From JACDAN01 sp963827705 (lineage in GTDB: Bacteria > Actinomycetota > Thermoleophilia > Gaiellales > Gaiellaceae), in the NCBI GenBank assembly GCA_963827705.1, contig CAWHBN010000016.1:62001-126000 (forward strand): a stretch of DNA of 64,000 nt, in the 5' to 3' direction. Position 1 is the stretch's first letter. Each line of letters starts with the position of its first letter. Below, in pieces: positions 24,824-33,070 of this stretch. Below the pieces are notes generated by a model, which ran no database searches, was not told the DNA's origin, and worked only from the letters and a program-made list of their open reading frames with translations. Both the position numbers and the translations under genes were made by a program.

Positions 24824-25384
24824 ATGCCCGTGAAGGAAGCCAGTTCAGAAGAGACCCCGTACGGCCGTTATGTCACGTCGGACGGCTGGTTCGTCCTCAA
24901 TCTCGCGGACTCGCTCGCGGTGCGCAACGAGGAGAAGGGCGGCGCGATGTACCCGCTCGAGCCGCGAGAGTCGCCGTTCCGCGACTTCGGCGCGCGCGTC
25001 CGCGTCGTCTGGCCGGGCGAGCCGAACGCGCTCTACCACTCGGAGGAAGCGCAGGAAGGGTTCCTCGTCCTCTCCGGGGAGTGCACGCTGATCGTCGAGG
25101 AGGAAGAACGACCGCTGCGGCAGTGGGACTATTTCCACTGCCCGGCCGGCACCCGCCACGTGATGGTCGGAGCCGGCGAGGGGCCGTGCGCGATCCTCAT
25201 GATCGGCGCGCGGCCCGAAGTCGAGACGCTGCGCTACCCGGTGAGCGACGTCGCGGCCCGGTACGGCGCGTCCGCCGCGAAGGAGACCGACGTACCGGAC
25301 GAGGCCTACGCCGACTGGCCGGGCGAATATCTGCCGGCTCGCCTTCCGTGGCCGCTCGAATCCGACGCGAAGGGACTGACCTAG
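24824..25384 (+). CDS. Cupin-domain protein
   Basis: 186 residues. A single cupin barrel: the motif-1 region is LYHSEEAQEGFLVLSGECTLIVEEEE (about 67-92), and the motif-2 region is DYFHCPAGTRHVMVGAGEG (about 99-117). The histidines and glutamate could bind one metal. Substrate unknown. The ATG is chosen over one at 24820 in another frame because it continues into the cupin. It is preceded by the best Shine-Dalgarno in the area. It converges on a hydrolase gene across a small UUCG hairpin. Confidence 0.85.
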   Translation: MPVKEASSEETPYGRYVTSDGWFVLNLADSLAVRNEEKGGAMYPLEPRESPFRDFGARVRVVWPGEPNALYHSEEAQEGFLVLSGECTLIVEEEERPLRQWDYFHCPAGTRHVMVGAGEGPCAILMIGARPEVETLRYPVSDVAARYGASAAKETDVPDEAYADWPGEYLPARLPWPLESDAKGLT

Positions 25385-25396
25385 GGCTTCGGCCCT
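25383..25396. terminator. Short hairpin between convergent cupin and hydrolase genes
   Basis: AGGGC-TTCG-GCCCT forms a 5-bp stem with a UUCG tetraloop, starting inside the cupin stop codon. There is no T-tract. It could act as a bidirectional transcript end or simply as mRNA 3'-end protection. Confidence 0.35.
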
Positions 25397-25398
25397 GC

Positions 25399-26340
25399 CT
25401 ACCGGGCAGCCTTGGCGACCTCGAGGATCGCGTCGATCACGAGCTGCGGGTCCTCCTCCTCGACTGCATGACCGGTATGGACCACCATCTGCTTCGCGCG
25501 TGGGCTGAGGACCAGCCAGCCCTTCTGGTCCGAGACGTTGCGCCGCATCCCTCTCGCCTCCGAGGGGAACGGTGAGGCGTCTATCTCCGCGCTCGAGTAC
25601 TCGTTGCTGATGATCGTGACCGGGATGTCGCCGATCCTCTTGCGAGCCGCCCAGGCGTCCTTCTCGACCTGAAGGTAGTCACGCCGTTCGATGTTCGAAG
25701 GGCTGTCCGGGTCGGTCTCCTCGACGATCGCCCGAGGCGGATTGCGGAACGGGGCGCCGGTCTCGACGAAGACCATGCCGGCGACCTCGTCGGGGTGTTC
25801 GTAGGCATAGCCGGCGGTGATGTAGCCGCCACCCGAGGTGCCGACGAGAACGTAAGGGCCGGGGATCTTGGCGGCCTGGAGAAGCGCCTCGAGGTCGCCG
25901 ACAAGATCTGACAGCCCGCGCGGGCCGGCGGCGGGGTCGCTCCGACCCAGGTTCGCGCGATCGTAGGCGCAGGTGCGCGCGACCTCAGAGATGCTGGCCC
26001 GCGCAAACCCGTACGACTCGCCCGTGTCTTCATCGCCTCCCTCCATCACAACGGTCGGCGAGCCGCTACCGGTGCATCTCACGTAGAGGCCGCGCTTGCC
26101 GTCGATGCTGACGACACGGCCGAGATCCTCCTCGGGCGCAGCACGGCTGGATGAGCCGCTCGACGACTTGTCGGCGCTGCTCGCCTCACCACCGCAGCCG
26201 GTGAGAAGAAGGCCGCACGCACCGACTGCGATCAGGGTCACGCCCCAGGGCCCGTAACGGGTGTATCTCCGCAGTGTCGGTCTCCTTCCGCCTCGGAACG
26301 CGCGTTGCCCTCGAGTCTTCTCCTCGGAGAGCGCCTCCAC
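25399..26340 (-). CDS. Alpha/beta-hydrolase lipoprotein
   Basis: 313 residues. An arginine-rich N-terminus and one hydrophobic segment end in a lipobox (LLLTGC), then a Ser-rich linker and an alpha/beta-hydrolase fold. The nucleophile serine is in GTSGGGY (about 168), the oxyanion region near GGDEDTGE, and the likely catalytic histidine in VVHTGHAVEEEDP near the end. Substrate unknown. GTG at 26340 is the upstream-most start. An internal GTG at 26241, right before the hydrophobic stretch, is an alternative. Confidence 0.75.
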   Translation of the reverse strand: MEALSEEKTRGQRAFRGGRRPTLRRYTRYGPWGVTLIAVGACGLLLTGCGGEASSADKSSSGSSSRAAPEEDLGRVVSIDGKRGLYVRCTGSGSPTVVMEGGDEDTGESYGFARASISEVARTCAYDRANLGRSDPAAGPRGLSDLVGDLEALLQAAKIPGPYVLVGTSGGGYITAGYAYEHPDEVAGMVFVETGAPFRNPPRAIVEETDPDSPSNIERRDYLQVEKDAWAARKRIGDIPVTIISNEYSSAEIDASPFPSEARGMRRNVSDQKGWLVLSPRAKQMVVHTGHAVEEEDPQLVIDAILEVAKAAR

Positions 26341-26390
26341 AAGACCCAGAAGGGCTAAGTCTCAGTTCGGCCGACGGGACGGCCCTGCTC

Positions 26391-26597
26391 TTACGACTGC
26401 AGCTCGCGCATGAGGATGATCGCTGCCGGCGGGGCAATGAGCAGCTGCTTCTTCGTCGTTACGCCGACGACTTGCCACCCTTCTGCGCCGAGCTCGTTGA
26501 GCACGTTCTCGACGCGCTTGCCCGTGTCGATGATCTTGTACTCGTAGCGCCTGATCGCGTGCGAGACGGCAGGCTGCGTGAGCACCTCGGCGGACAC
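26391..26597 (-). CDS. DUF4177-like small protein
   Basis: 68 residues. RYEYKIIDTG followed by VLNELGAEGWQVVGV is the core of DUF4177-type proteins, small soluble beta-alpha folds of unknown role. I prefer the GTG at 26597 over the ATG at 26603, because it places AGGAGG 8 nt upstream rather than 2 nt. It follows the small membrane protein gene, whose stop is at 26603, in one operon. Confidence 0.65.
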   Translation of the reverse strand: MSAEVLTQPAVSHAIRRYEYKIIDTGKRVENVLNELGAEGWQVVGVTTKKQLLIAPPAAIILMRELQS

Positions 26598-26602
26598 GTC
26601 CA

Positions 26603-26860
26603 TCACCTCCTGTTCCGGTCGAAGCCGTGCTTTGCGACCGACATCGTCGCGAACATCGCGAACAATGCGACGACGATCCCGGACGGAACGGTCGTCCTGC
26701 TGCCAGAGACATCGAAGCTCTGGAAGTCCGGCCCGAAGGCAGCCGAGACGGCCACTGCGAGCCAGATGGAGACGATCACCAGGGACGCCCACATTTCACG
26801 AGCGTCCATCCACGTCGGCCTTCGAACGACGGTGGAAGGCTCGTGCGAGACGGTTGACAT
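26603..26860 (-). CDS. Small membrane protein
   Basis: 85 residues with two hydrophobic helices: WASLVIVSIWLAVAVSAAFG (about 24-43) and VPSGIVVALFAMFATMSVA (about 58-76). Short charged ends. No family recognised. The ATG at 26860 has a good ribosome-binding site (AAAGGAGG). It is the first gene of a two-gene operon with the DUF4177 protein. Confidence 0.65.
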   Translation of the reverse strand: MSTVSHEPSTVVRRPTWMDAREMWASLVIVSIWLAVAVSAAFGPDFQSFDVSGSRTTVPSGIVVALFAMFATMSVAKHGFDRNRR

Positions 26861-27040
26861 AACAGCCTCCTTTGTCGTTCCGATGCTCGCGCGCCGAGAG
26901 CGTCCGGTCATCGGCGGAAACCCGGATAGCGCCTTCCTCTGAATACGGACGGCGGTGCTCCGCACCAAAAACCGGCCAATCCGCCGCCGCGCCGACCTCG
27001 TACCCCCAGGGGAGTCTGGTCAACGACCTGAGGGGGAAAG

Positions 27041-28501
27041 ATGACCAGAGCGCTACGCGTACTCGCGCTGCCGCTGGCTCTGGCGGCAGTGTTCGTCCTT
27101 CCGGGCCGCGCAGACGCGGCTCCCAGCGTGGTCGACCCGGATCTGGCCGTTCGAACGGCCGTGTCGGGCCTCGACCAGCCGATCAGCATCGCGTTCATCG
27201 GCCCCAACGACATGTTCGTGCTCGAGAAGGCCACCGGCAAGGTGCAGCGGGTCGTGAACGGCTCGGTTCAGAGCACCGTCCTCGACCTGGCAGTGAACAG
27301 CGGCTCCGAGCGAGGGCTTCTCGGGATCGCCCTTCATCCGCACTTCTGGGTGAACGGACGTGTCTACCTGTTCTGGACGGAGACGATCAACGGCCAGGAC
27401 ACCACAGTTCTGTCCGACACGCCCTTGCTCGGGAACAGGGTCGACGTCTTCTACTGGAACGGCTCGACGCTGACGTTCGAGCGCAACATCATCAGGACCC
27501 GCGCCTTGCAGCAGGATGCCGACCAACCGGAGCGTGGGAATCACGACGGCGGCGTCCTCCGCTTCGGCCCCGACGAGAAGCTCTACATCGTCCAGGGCGA
27601 CACCGGCCGCCGCGGACAGCTTCAGAACCTCATCAACGGGCCGTTCGGCCCCGGCATCCCGGACGACCAGTTCGGCGGGCCGCAGCCGGACGACGCGCAT
27701 CTCACCGGCCACATCCTCCGGCTGAACGACGATGGCACGGCTCCGCGGAGCAACCCGTTCTTCCAAGCCGGCGCCACGATGGGCGGAGCGGTCGGCGCCA
27801 ACATCCAGAAGCTCTTCGCCTATGGGCTTCGGAACAGCTTTGGGATGGCGTTCGACCCGGTCTCCGGCGACCTGTGGGAGCAGGAGAACGGCGACGACAG
27901 CTTCACCGAGCTCAACCGCGCAGAACCCGGGTTCAACTCGGGCTGGGTGCAGATCATGGGCCCGCCTGAGCGGATCCAGCAGTTCAAGACGATCGAGACG
28001 ACGGTGACGCCGGATCCGCCGGATCCGTTCGCCGCGACCTACTTCGGCCTCCAGCAGGTCCGCTGGCTCCCCACCAACATCGCGGACACGCCGGAGGAGG
28101 CGCTCTCGCGGCTCTTCAGGCTGCCCGGCTCGTTCTACAGCGCGCCGGAGTTCAGCTGGAAGTTCGAGGTGGCGCCTGCCGGCATCGGGTTCCTCGAAAG
28201 CAAGGCGCTTGGCGGTGAGTACAGGAACGACCTGTTCGTCGCGGCGGCGCGCGTGTTCCTCGAGGGAGGCGTGCTCTTCCGGTTCGAGCTGAAGGGGAAC
28301 CGGAACAGCTTCAAGCAGACCGACCCTCGGCTCATGGACCGCGTTGCGGACAACGTGCACAAGTGGGAGATCACCGAGAGCGAGACCCTCCTGTTCGGAC
28401 GCAACTTCGGGATCGGCACGGACGTGCAGACCGGATGGAACGGGAACCTCTACGTGGTTTCGCTGTCCGACGGTGCCGTGTACGAGGTGTTCGACGACTA
28501 A
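27041..28501 (+). CDS. Secreted PQQ-type glucose/sorbosone dehydrogenase-like propeller
   Basis: 486 residues. A signal peptide (LALPLALAAVFVLPGRADA) is followed by a six-bladed propeller of the soluble aldose sugar dehydrogenase family. Typical elements are ISIAFIGPNDMFVLEKATGKV (about 50), SERGLLGIALHP (about 90), NHDGGVLRFGPDEKLYI (about 167) and GLRNSFGMAFDP (about 265). Relatives oxidise sugars with PQQ; the cofactor cannot be confirmed here and no PQQ synthesis genes are present. The ATG has a GAGGGGG ribosome-binding site. Confidence 0.87.
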   Translation: MTRALRVLALPLALAAVFVLPGRADAAPSVVDPDLAVRTAVSGLDQPISIAFIGPNDMFVLEKATGKVQRVVNGSVQSTVLDLAVNSGSERGLLGIALHPHFWVNGRVYLFWTETINGQDTTVLSDTPLLGNRVDVFYWNGSTLTFERNIIRTRALQQDADQPERGNHDGGVLRFGPDEKLYIVQGDTGRRGQLQNLINGPFGPGIPDDQFGGPQPDDAHLTGHILRLNDDGTAPRSNPFFQAGATMGGAVGANIQKLFAYGLRNSFGMAFDPVSGDLWEQENGDDSFTELNRAEPGFNSGWVQIMGPPERIQQFKTIETTVTPDPPDPFAATYFGLQQVRWLPTNIADTPEEALSRLFRLPGSFYSAPEFSWKFEVAPAGIGFLESKALGGEYRNDLFVAAARVFLEGGVLFRFELKGNRNSFKQTDPRLMDRVADNVHKWEITESETLLFGRNFGIGTDVQTGWNGNLYVVSLSDGAVYEVFDD

Positions 28502-28509
28502 GCGATGGG

Positions 28510-28548
28510 GTGAGGCGCGGTCCTCGCGGCTCGGGACCGCGCCTCACG
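28510..28548 (+). terminator. Strong 14-bp hairpin just after the dehydrogenase gene
   Basis: GTGAGGCGCGGTCC pairs perfectly with GGACCGCGCCTCAC around a 10-nt loop, starting within 10 nt of the stop codon. No T-tract follows. It is probably the 3' end or a stabilising structure of the dehydrogenase mRNA, separate from the true intrinsic terminator 200 bp downstream. Confidence 0.5.
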
Positions 28549-28590
28549 CACTTCGGCCGCAAAGAGCGAGAAGTTTCGCTCGGCGGGGTC

Positions 28591-28619
28591 TTGCAAGGAG
28601 GGCCGCGCACCCCTAGTCT
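28591..28619 (+). promoter_or_regulatory. Sigma-70-type promoter for a putative small RNA
   Basis: TTGCAA (28591-28596), a 17-bp spacer and TAGTCT (28614-28619). It is one of the few places in the window where both -35 and -10 look good at optimal spacing. No ORF starts downstream before the terminator at 28788. Confidence 0.5.
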
Positions 28620-28625
28620 CGCGCG

Positions 28626-28788
28626 TGCGCCGAGTACGGGACGCAAGTAGGTCGAAGCCGATCGCGGCGGCCGTAGCCGGAAGGCGAAGGTCAGCGCAAT
28701 CGGTGGACGGAAGCGGAATCGGCTCGGCGAAAGTTCTGCCACTGAAGGTGCTCTCGGGCACAGTCGGTGGCAGAACTTTTTTTATGGA
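28626..28788 (+). ncRNA. Putative small RNA of about 160 nt
   Basis: The unit is defined by the promoter at 28591-28619 and an intrinsic terminator at 28732-28788. Internally CGCCGAG (28628) can pair with CTCGGCG (28723-28729), and GCCGAT with ATCGGC (28718-28723). I see no SRP, tmRNA, RNase P or 6S consensus, and no ORF with a ribosome-binding site. A long 3' untranslated region of the upstream dehydrogenase gene is the alternative explanation. Confidence 0.42.
28732..28788 (+). terminator. Intrinsic terminator
   Basis: AGTTCTGCCAC pairs with GTGGCAGAACT (11 bp) enclosing a second small hairpin (GTGC/GCAC), followed directly by seven T residues. This is one of only two T-tract terminators that I found in the window. 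It acts on the plus strand; the minus-strand esterase gene ends just beyond it. Confidence 0.8.
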
Positions 28789-28793
28789 GCGAC

Positions 28794-29453
28794 TCAGCTC
28801 TGGGAGCCGACCCCGGCCGAGCTGGAGAGGACGTCCGACACCCAGGGCTGAAGCTCGGCGATGAACGAGGGGTCGACGCTGTGCGGCATCGGCGACTCGC
28901 GGTAGAGCACGTCGGCGCCGGCCTCCTCCAGGATCTTCTTTGCCTGCCGGCCGAACTCGACCGAGATCACCGGGTCGTACGTGCCGTGCCCGATCGCGAC
29001 CGGCGGAAGCGGCGCTGAAAGGTCGAGCGCGAAGCCGTCCACCGTCGGGACGAAGCCGGAAAGCGCGATGATCCCCGCCGGTCGAGGGCGACCGCCGCCG
29101 AGCCCGAGCGCCCAGCTCATCACCGCGCCTTGTGAGAAGCCGCCGATGATCGTTCTGGCCGCCGGAATGCCGGTCTCCTCGGCCAGGCCGTCGAGCCAGG
29201 CGGCCGCCAGCTCGTACGAGGACATGAACGTCTCGCGATCGGGGAAGCCGATCTCACGGACGACGTACCAGTGCGCCCCTCCCGGCGGCAGCACGAGTGG
29301 GCCGCGCGGAGTCGCGCCGACCAGGCGCCGTTGCGGGTCGAGCGCGTCGAGCAGAGGAAAAAGGTCGTGCTCGCTCGTCCCGCGGCCGTGGAAGAGGACG
29401 AGCGCACCCGCCGGGTCGCCGGCAGCGGGCCTTACGAGGTGCTCGAGGCTCAC
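28794..29453 (-). CDS. Carboxylesterase/phospholipase family hydrolase
   Basis: 219 residues of the small alpha/beta-hydrolase family that includes bacterial carboxylesterases. LFHGRGTSEHDLFPL (about 20) is the oxyanion region, GGFSQGAVMSWAL (about 108) the nucleophile elbow, GTYDP (about 162) the acid and PHSVDP (about 195) the histidine. The GTG start overlaps the stop of the upstream dioxygenase (GTGA). This dioxygenase-hydrolase pairing recurs in the MhqO/MhqD-type quinone detoxification systems of Firmicutes, so a related role is plausible. Confidence 0.85.
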   Translation of the reverse strand: MSLEHLVRPAAGDPAGALVLFHGRGTSEHDLFPLLDALDPQRRLVGATPRGPLVLPPGGAHWYVVREIGFPDRETFMSSYELAAAWLDGLAEETGIPAARTIIGGFSQGAVMSWALGLGGGRPRPAGIIALSGFVPTVDGFALDLSAPLPPVAIGHGTYDPVISVEFGRQAKKILEEAGADVLYRESPMPHSVDPSFIAELQPWVSDVLSSSAGVGSQS

Positions 29454-30370
29454 GAGACGGACGCCTTGCGCGGGTCAGGCAGCGGCGTCAGCGTCCGCTC
29501 GACCTGCTCCCGGTACTGCTCGAAGTTGGGCGGGAGTGACAGCCGCTCGCCGAGCGTTTCCAGCGGCTCGTCCGACGTGAACCCTGGCCCGATCGTCGCG
29601 ATCTCGAAGAGCACGCCGCTCGGCTCCCGGAAGTAGATGGACTTGAAGTAGAAGCGGTCGATGACCGGTGTGGGCATGGCTCCTCCCGCCATCACCCGGT
29701 CACGCCACGCCTCGTGGTCCTCGACCGGCGAGGACCAGGCGACGTGGTGGATCGTCCCGGCGCCAGGGATCCCGGGCTCGTCGGTCCTGTCGTACGCGTA
29801 GAACGACCCGCGCTTGTCGCCGCGCGCCTCGTAGGTCTCCCCGTCGGGCGACTGGAAGCCCAGCGAGTCGGCGAGGAATCCGTTGCTCGCAACCGGGTCG
29901 CGCGTGTACGCGCGCACGCCGTCGAATCCCTGCAGCGCGACCTCCTCGGAGATGTCGGGGTGGTGCGAGACCAGGGGCTCGTCGGCGGTCTCCACGACGG
30001 CCAGCTCGAGCCCGAGGCCTTCCGGATCCTCGAAGCGCAGCCGGCCCGGCGAGCGTTCGCTCTCGATGCCCTCGTTCCCGAGGCGCTGCTCCCAGAAATC
30101 CAGCGCCTCCTCGTCGGCGAGCCGCCAGACGACTCGGTGCACCATCCCGGCTCCGGCCCGGCCCTTTCGAGCACCGGGGTACTCGAAGAAGGTGATGTCG
30201 GCGCCGGGGCTCCCGAGCTCATCGGCGTAGAAGAGGTGGTAGACGGTCGGGTCGTCCTGGTTCACGGTCTTCTTCACGAGGCGGAGGCCGAGGACACGGC
30301 CGTAGAAGTCGACGTTTCGCGGCGCGTCGGCGGTGATCGCCGTGATGTGGTGGATGCCTTCGAGGCGCAT
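29450..30370 (-). CDS. Ring-cleaving dioxygenase-like protein (glyoxalase/VOC fold)
   Basis: 306 residues with two vicinal-oxygen-chelate modules. It starts GIHHITAITADAPRNVDFYGRVLGLRLVKKT in the form seen in MhqO/PcpA/LinE-type hydroquinone dioxygenases. Metal ligands would be the histidine in GIHHIT, the later HHVAW histidine (about 216) and the glutamate in GVLFEIAT (about 265). The ATG at 30370 has GGAGGG upstream. It is coupled to the downstream hydrolase, suggesting joint handling of quinone-like or electrophilic substrates (inference). Confidence 0.85.
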   Translation of the reverse strand: MRLEGIHHITAITADAPRNVDFYGRVLGLRLVKKTVNQDDPTVYHLFYADELGSPGADITFFEYPGARKGRAGAGMVHRVVWRLADEEALDFWEQRLGNEGIESERSPGRLRFEDPEGLGLELAVVETADEPLVSHHPDISEEVALQGFDGVRAYTRDPVASNGFLADSLGFQSPDGETYEARGDKRGSFYAYDRTDEPGIPGAGTIHHVAWSSPVEDHEAWRDRVMAGGAMPTPVIDRFYFKSIYFREPSGVLFEIATIGPGFTSDEPLETLGERLSLPPNFEQYREQVERTLTPLPDPRKASVS

Positions 30371-30402
30371 GGCTCCCTCCGGTCGGGTGTTCTGGAAGGA
30401 CG

Positions 30403-30585
30403 TTAGTGGCTGGAGGCAGGGTCGGCGCCCCACCAGCGGACGTCGCTGCCGCGAAGCGCATGCTCACGCTCAGCGAGGTCCCGCTCGAGCTGATCGAGGC
30501 GCCGCTGCCGCTCTTCGAGCTGCTGCTCCTTCGCGATCAGCGTGTGCTCGATCGAGTCCAGGTCGGTGCCGCGCTCGTCGAGCAT
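30403..30585 (-). CDS. Small coiled-coil protein
   Basis: 60 residues. The middle is a strongly heptad-like, charged helix (EEQQLEERQRRLDQLERDLAEREH pattern, about 18-45). No known family. It begins 19 bp after the HIT gene stop on the same strand, so it probably belongs to that transcript. Composition fits a real gene but no clear Shine-Dalgarno is seen. Confidence 0.5.
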   Translation of the reverse strand: MLDERGTDLDSIEHTLIAKEQQLEERQRRLDQLERDLAEREHALRGSDVRWWGADPASSH

Positions 30586-30604
30586 GTCGACGGCGCGGCG
30601 AGTC

Positions 30605-31090
30605 TTAAGAGGGCCAGGCCTCCGCGAGCCTCTTCCGCGTCTCGAGCAGGTGCTCGGGGATCACCTTCACGTCCGCCAACACCGGCATGAAGTTCGTGTC
30701 TCCGGCCCAGCGAGGCACGACGTGGAGGTGGACGTGGTCGACGACGCCGGCGCCCGCGATCCGCCCGAGGTTCCAGCCGAGGTTGTAGCCCTGCGGTCCG
30801 TAGACCTGCGCGAGCGCCCCGATCCCGTGGTGGGCGAGGCGGTGGACCTCGAGCGCCTCGTCGTCGGTCAGCTCGCCGAACTCACCGACGTGCCGGTTCG
30901 GCGCCACCATGACGTGCCCGGACGCGTACGGGTACTTGTTGACGAGCACCGTCGCCCACTTGGCCCGGTGCACGACGAGCGCCGCCTCGTCATCGTCCGA
31001 TTCGACCGCGTCGCAGAACAGGCAGCCGTCCAGCTCGTCGGCCTGTTGGATGTACTCGAGCCGCCAAGGCGCCCAGAGCGGCTTCGTCAA
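30605..31090 (-). CDS. HIT family nucleotide hydrolase/transferase
   Basis: 161 residues. The histidine-triad motif is HVHLHVVPR (about 118-126). The N-terminus LWAPWRLEYI and the C-LFC zinc-like pair match the Ap4A phosphorylase-like HIT branch common in Actinomycetota. The TTG start overlaps the stop of corA (TTGA). Confidence 0.9.
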   Translation of the reverse strand: MTKPLWAPWRLEYIQQADELDGCLFCDAVESDDDEAALVVHRAKWATVLVNKYPYASGHVMVAPNRHVGEFGELTDDEALEVHRLAHHGIGALAQVYGPQGYNLGWNLGRIAGAGVVDHVHLHVVPRWAGDTNFMPVLADVKVIPEHLLETRKRLAEAWPS

Positions 31091-32073
31091 ATCCAGCGCT
31101 TCCAGCGGAAGAAGCCGACGAGGGCGGCGAAGACCGCGACCATCGCCGCGACCATCACCCAGAACGCGCCGGCCGTTCCCTCGCCGGGGAACTCGACGTT
31201 CATCCCGAAGATGCTCGCGAGCAGGGTCAGCGGCAGGAGCACGGCGCTGAAGACCGTGAGCACTCGGAGCACGTCGTTCTGGCGGTGCGAGATCGCCGAC
31301 TCGTTCGTCGCCTCCAAGGCCTCCACCACTTCCTTGTAGTTGTCGAGCAGGTCCCAGATCCGCTCGGAGGCGTCGACGAGGTCGTCGAAGTAGAGCTCGA
31401 GGTCCTCCGGCAGGAACCGCTCCGCGTGGCGCTCGAGCAGGCGCAGGGTCGGCCGCTGCGGCTTGATGATCTTGCGGTAGCTGATGATCTCCTGCTTCAC
31501 GCGGGAGATGTCGCGGACGATCTCCTGCGAGTCCTCCTCCTGCTCGATGTCGTCCTCGATGGCGTCGAGCTTGTGGCCGATCTTGTCGAGGATCGGGAAG
31601 CAGTAGTCGAACAGGTCGTCGAGGACGTGGTACAGCAGGTACCCGGAGCCCTTGGCGAAGACACTGTCGCGAAGCTCCGGGTCGTCCGTGACCCGCTGGA
31701 AGAGCCGCGTGACCGGTAGGAGCTCGACCGTGGGGAGGGTCACGAGGTACCCGTGGCCGAGAAAGACGTCCAGCTCGCCGGCGTTCAGCCGCTTCGCGGC
31801 CTTGTCGTACACCGGGAAGTGGAGGACGACGAAGCGGTAGTCCTCGTACTCGTCGACCTTCGGCCGCTGGCGCTTGGAGAGGACGTCCTCGATGTCGAGC
31901 GGGTGCCAGCCGAAGCGCTCGGCGAGCGCCGTCGCCTCCTCCATCGTCGGGGAGTCGAGGTGGATCCAGGTCAGGCCGTGAGCGGCGAGCTCAGCGGGCT
32001 GGCGCGCAGGGGGTGCCGAAACCTCGCGAGCGATGTCGCGCGAGCGAGCCCGGATGCGGGGCAGGCTGGGCAT
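31087..32073 (-). CDS. corA: CorA family magnesium/cobalt transporter
   Basis: 328 residues. A large cytoplasmic N-terminal domain is followed by two C-terminal membrane helices with the signature GMN (SIFGMNVEFPGEG, about 290) between them. Forms pentameric Mg2+ channels in the inner membrane. The order is corA, HIT, coiled-coil protein, with 4-bp coupling between the first two. Confidence 0.93.
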   Translation of the reverse strand: MPSLPRIRARSRDIAREVSAPPARQPAELAAHGLTWIHLDSPTMEEATALAERFGWHPLDIEDVLSKRQRPKVDEYEDYRFVVLHFPVYDKAAKRLNAGELDVFLGHGYLVTLPTVELLPVTRLFQRVTDDPELRDSVFAKGSGYLLYHVLDDLFDYCFPILDKIGHKLDAIEDDIEQEEDSQEIVRDISRVKQEIISYRKIIKPQRPTLRLLERHAERFLPEDLELYFDDLVDASERIWDLLDNYKEVVEALEATNESAISHRQNDVLRVLTVFSAVLLPLTLLASIFGMNVEFPGEGTAGAFWVMVAAMVAVFAALVGFFRWKRWI

Positions 32074-32130
32074 CGGTACTGACCGGGTCCTCTAGGCGCA
32101 TGGCTCGATTCTAGCCGCGCAGCCGCTTTC

Positions 32131-33067
32131 CTAGCTTCCGTTCTCCGGCTCGCGGCGCCGGAGAATTCGGAGCGCGCGCAGTGTGTTCCACCGACTGTCC
32201 GTGCCGGGCTTCTCCATCTCGACGAGCAGCGTTCCGGGGATGCGCTTCTGCAGCGGCCACCGCCCGTTCGGCTTGCGTCTCTCCCGAAGCAGCTCGATCG
32301 CGTCGGCGAGTCGCTCGTCGGAGATGGCAGGCGTCAGGCGCAGGTAGTCGAGGCCCCGCAGGACGGTGTAGTGCCAGTGCCACGGGATAGGTGAGGTGCG
32401 TGAACCGTTCCGAGATGACCTCCCCGGTGTGGTCGGAGCGGTACATGCGATGGGAGAGCATGAACTCGACCGCCCGCGTCTCTGCGTCGCGGAACGCACG
32501 GTCCGAAACGATCCCTCGCCCGGCCGCGATGCGAAGGTTCTCGAGCACGTTGAAGGTGGTGTGGAAGGAGCCGTGGCGCGTCGCCGGGCGGTTCCGCATA
32601 TGGCAGTTCCAGCCGCCGTCATCGAGTTGCGCGCTCAGGACGGCCCGGCCGAGAGGAGGAAGCCGCGGATCGTCCCCCAGGAAGTGCGCGCCGAGCCCCA
32701 GCCAGAAGCCGAGGTGACAGAGATCGACGCGCTTGAGCAGGAACGCGCCGTCGACTTCCTCACCCGGCGGCATGAATCGACCGAGCAGACGCTCGATCGC
32801 CGGACGTCCGGCCGGGTGACCCTCCGGAAGCCCGCACGCGATGAGCAGCAGGAGCGTCCAGGTGGAGGCGGTCCAGCGTCCCTTCGGCCACTCGCCGTCG
32901 GGCCCCACGTGCCCGAGGAGCTCGGCGACCCACCCGTTTTCGGCCGTCCGGCGTCGTTCCCGCTCCCACGTCTCGGCCGGCTCGTCGAGGAGATCGCGCA
33001 TCACCTGCCAGCGGATCGCGGGATCGCCGGCGAGAAGCCAGTCGATCACCGACTCTTGGCTCGCCAT
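32131..33067 (-). CDS. Prenyltransferase/squalene-cyclase-like helical protein, frameshifted
   Basis: It starts MASQESVIDWLL, 3 bp after the MFS gene stop. The repeats resemble the alpha-alpha barrel of terpene-cyclase-like proteins (AQLDDGGWNCHMRN and HGSFHTTFNVLENL; later PNGRWPLQKR), but no DxDD or other catalytic motif is obvious. One extra base near 32383-32385 breaks the frame after LTYP; correcting it gives WHWHYTVLRGLDYLRL and a 311-residue protein. Function unknown. Confidence 0.62.
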
Positions 33068-33070
33068 CCG

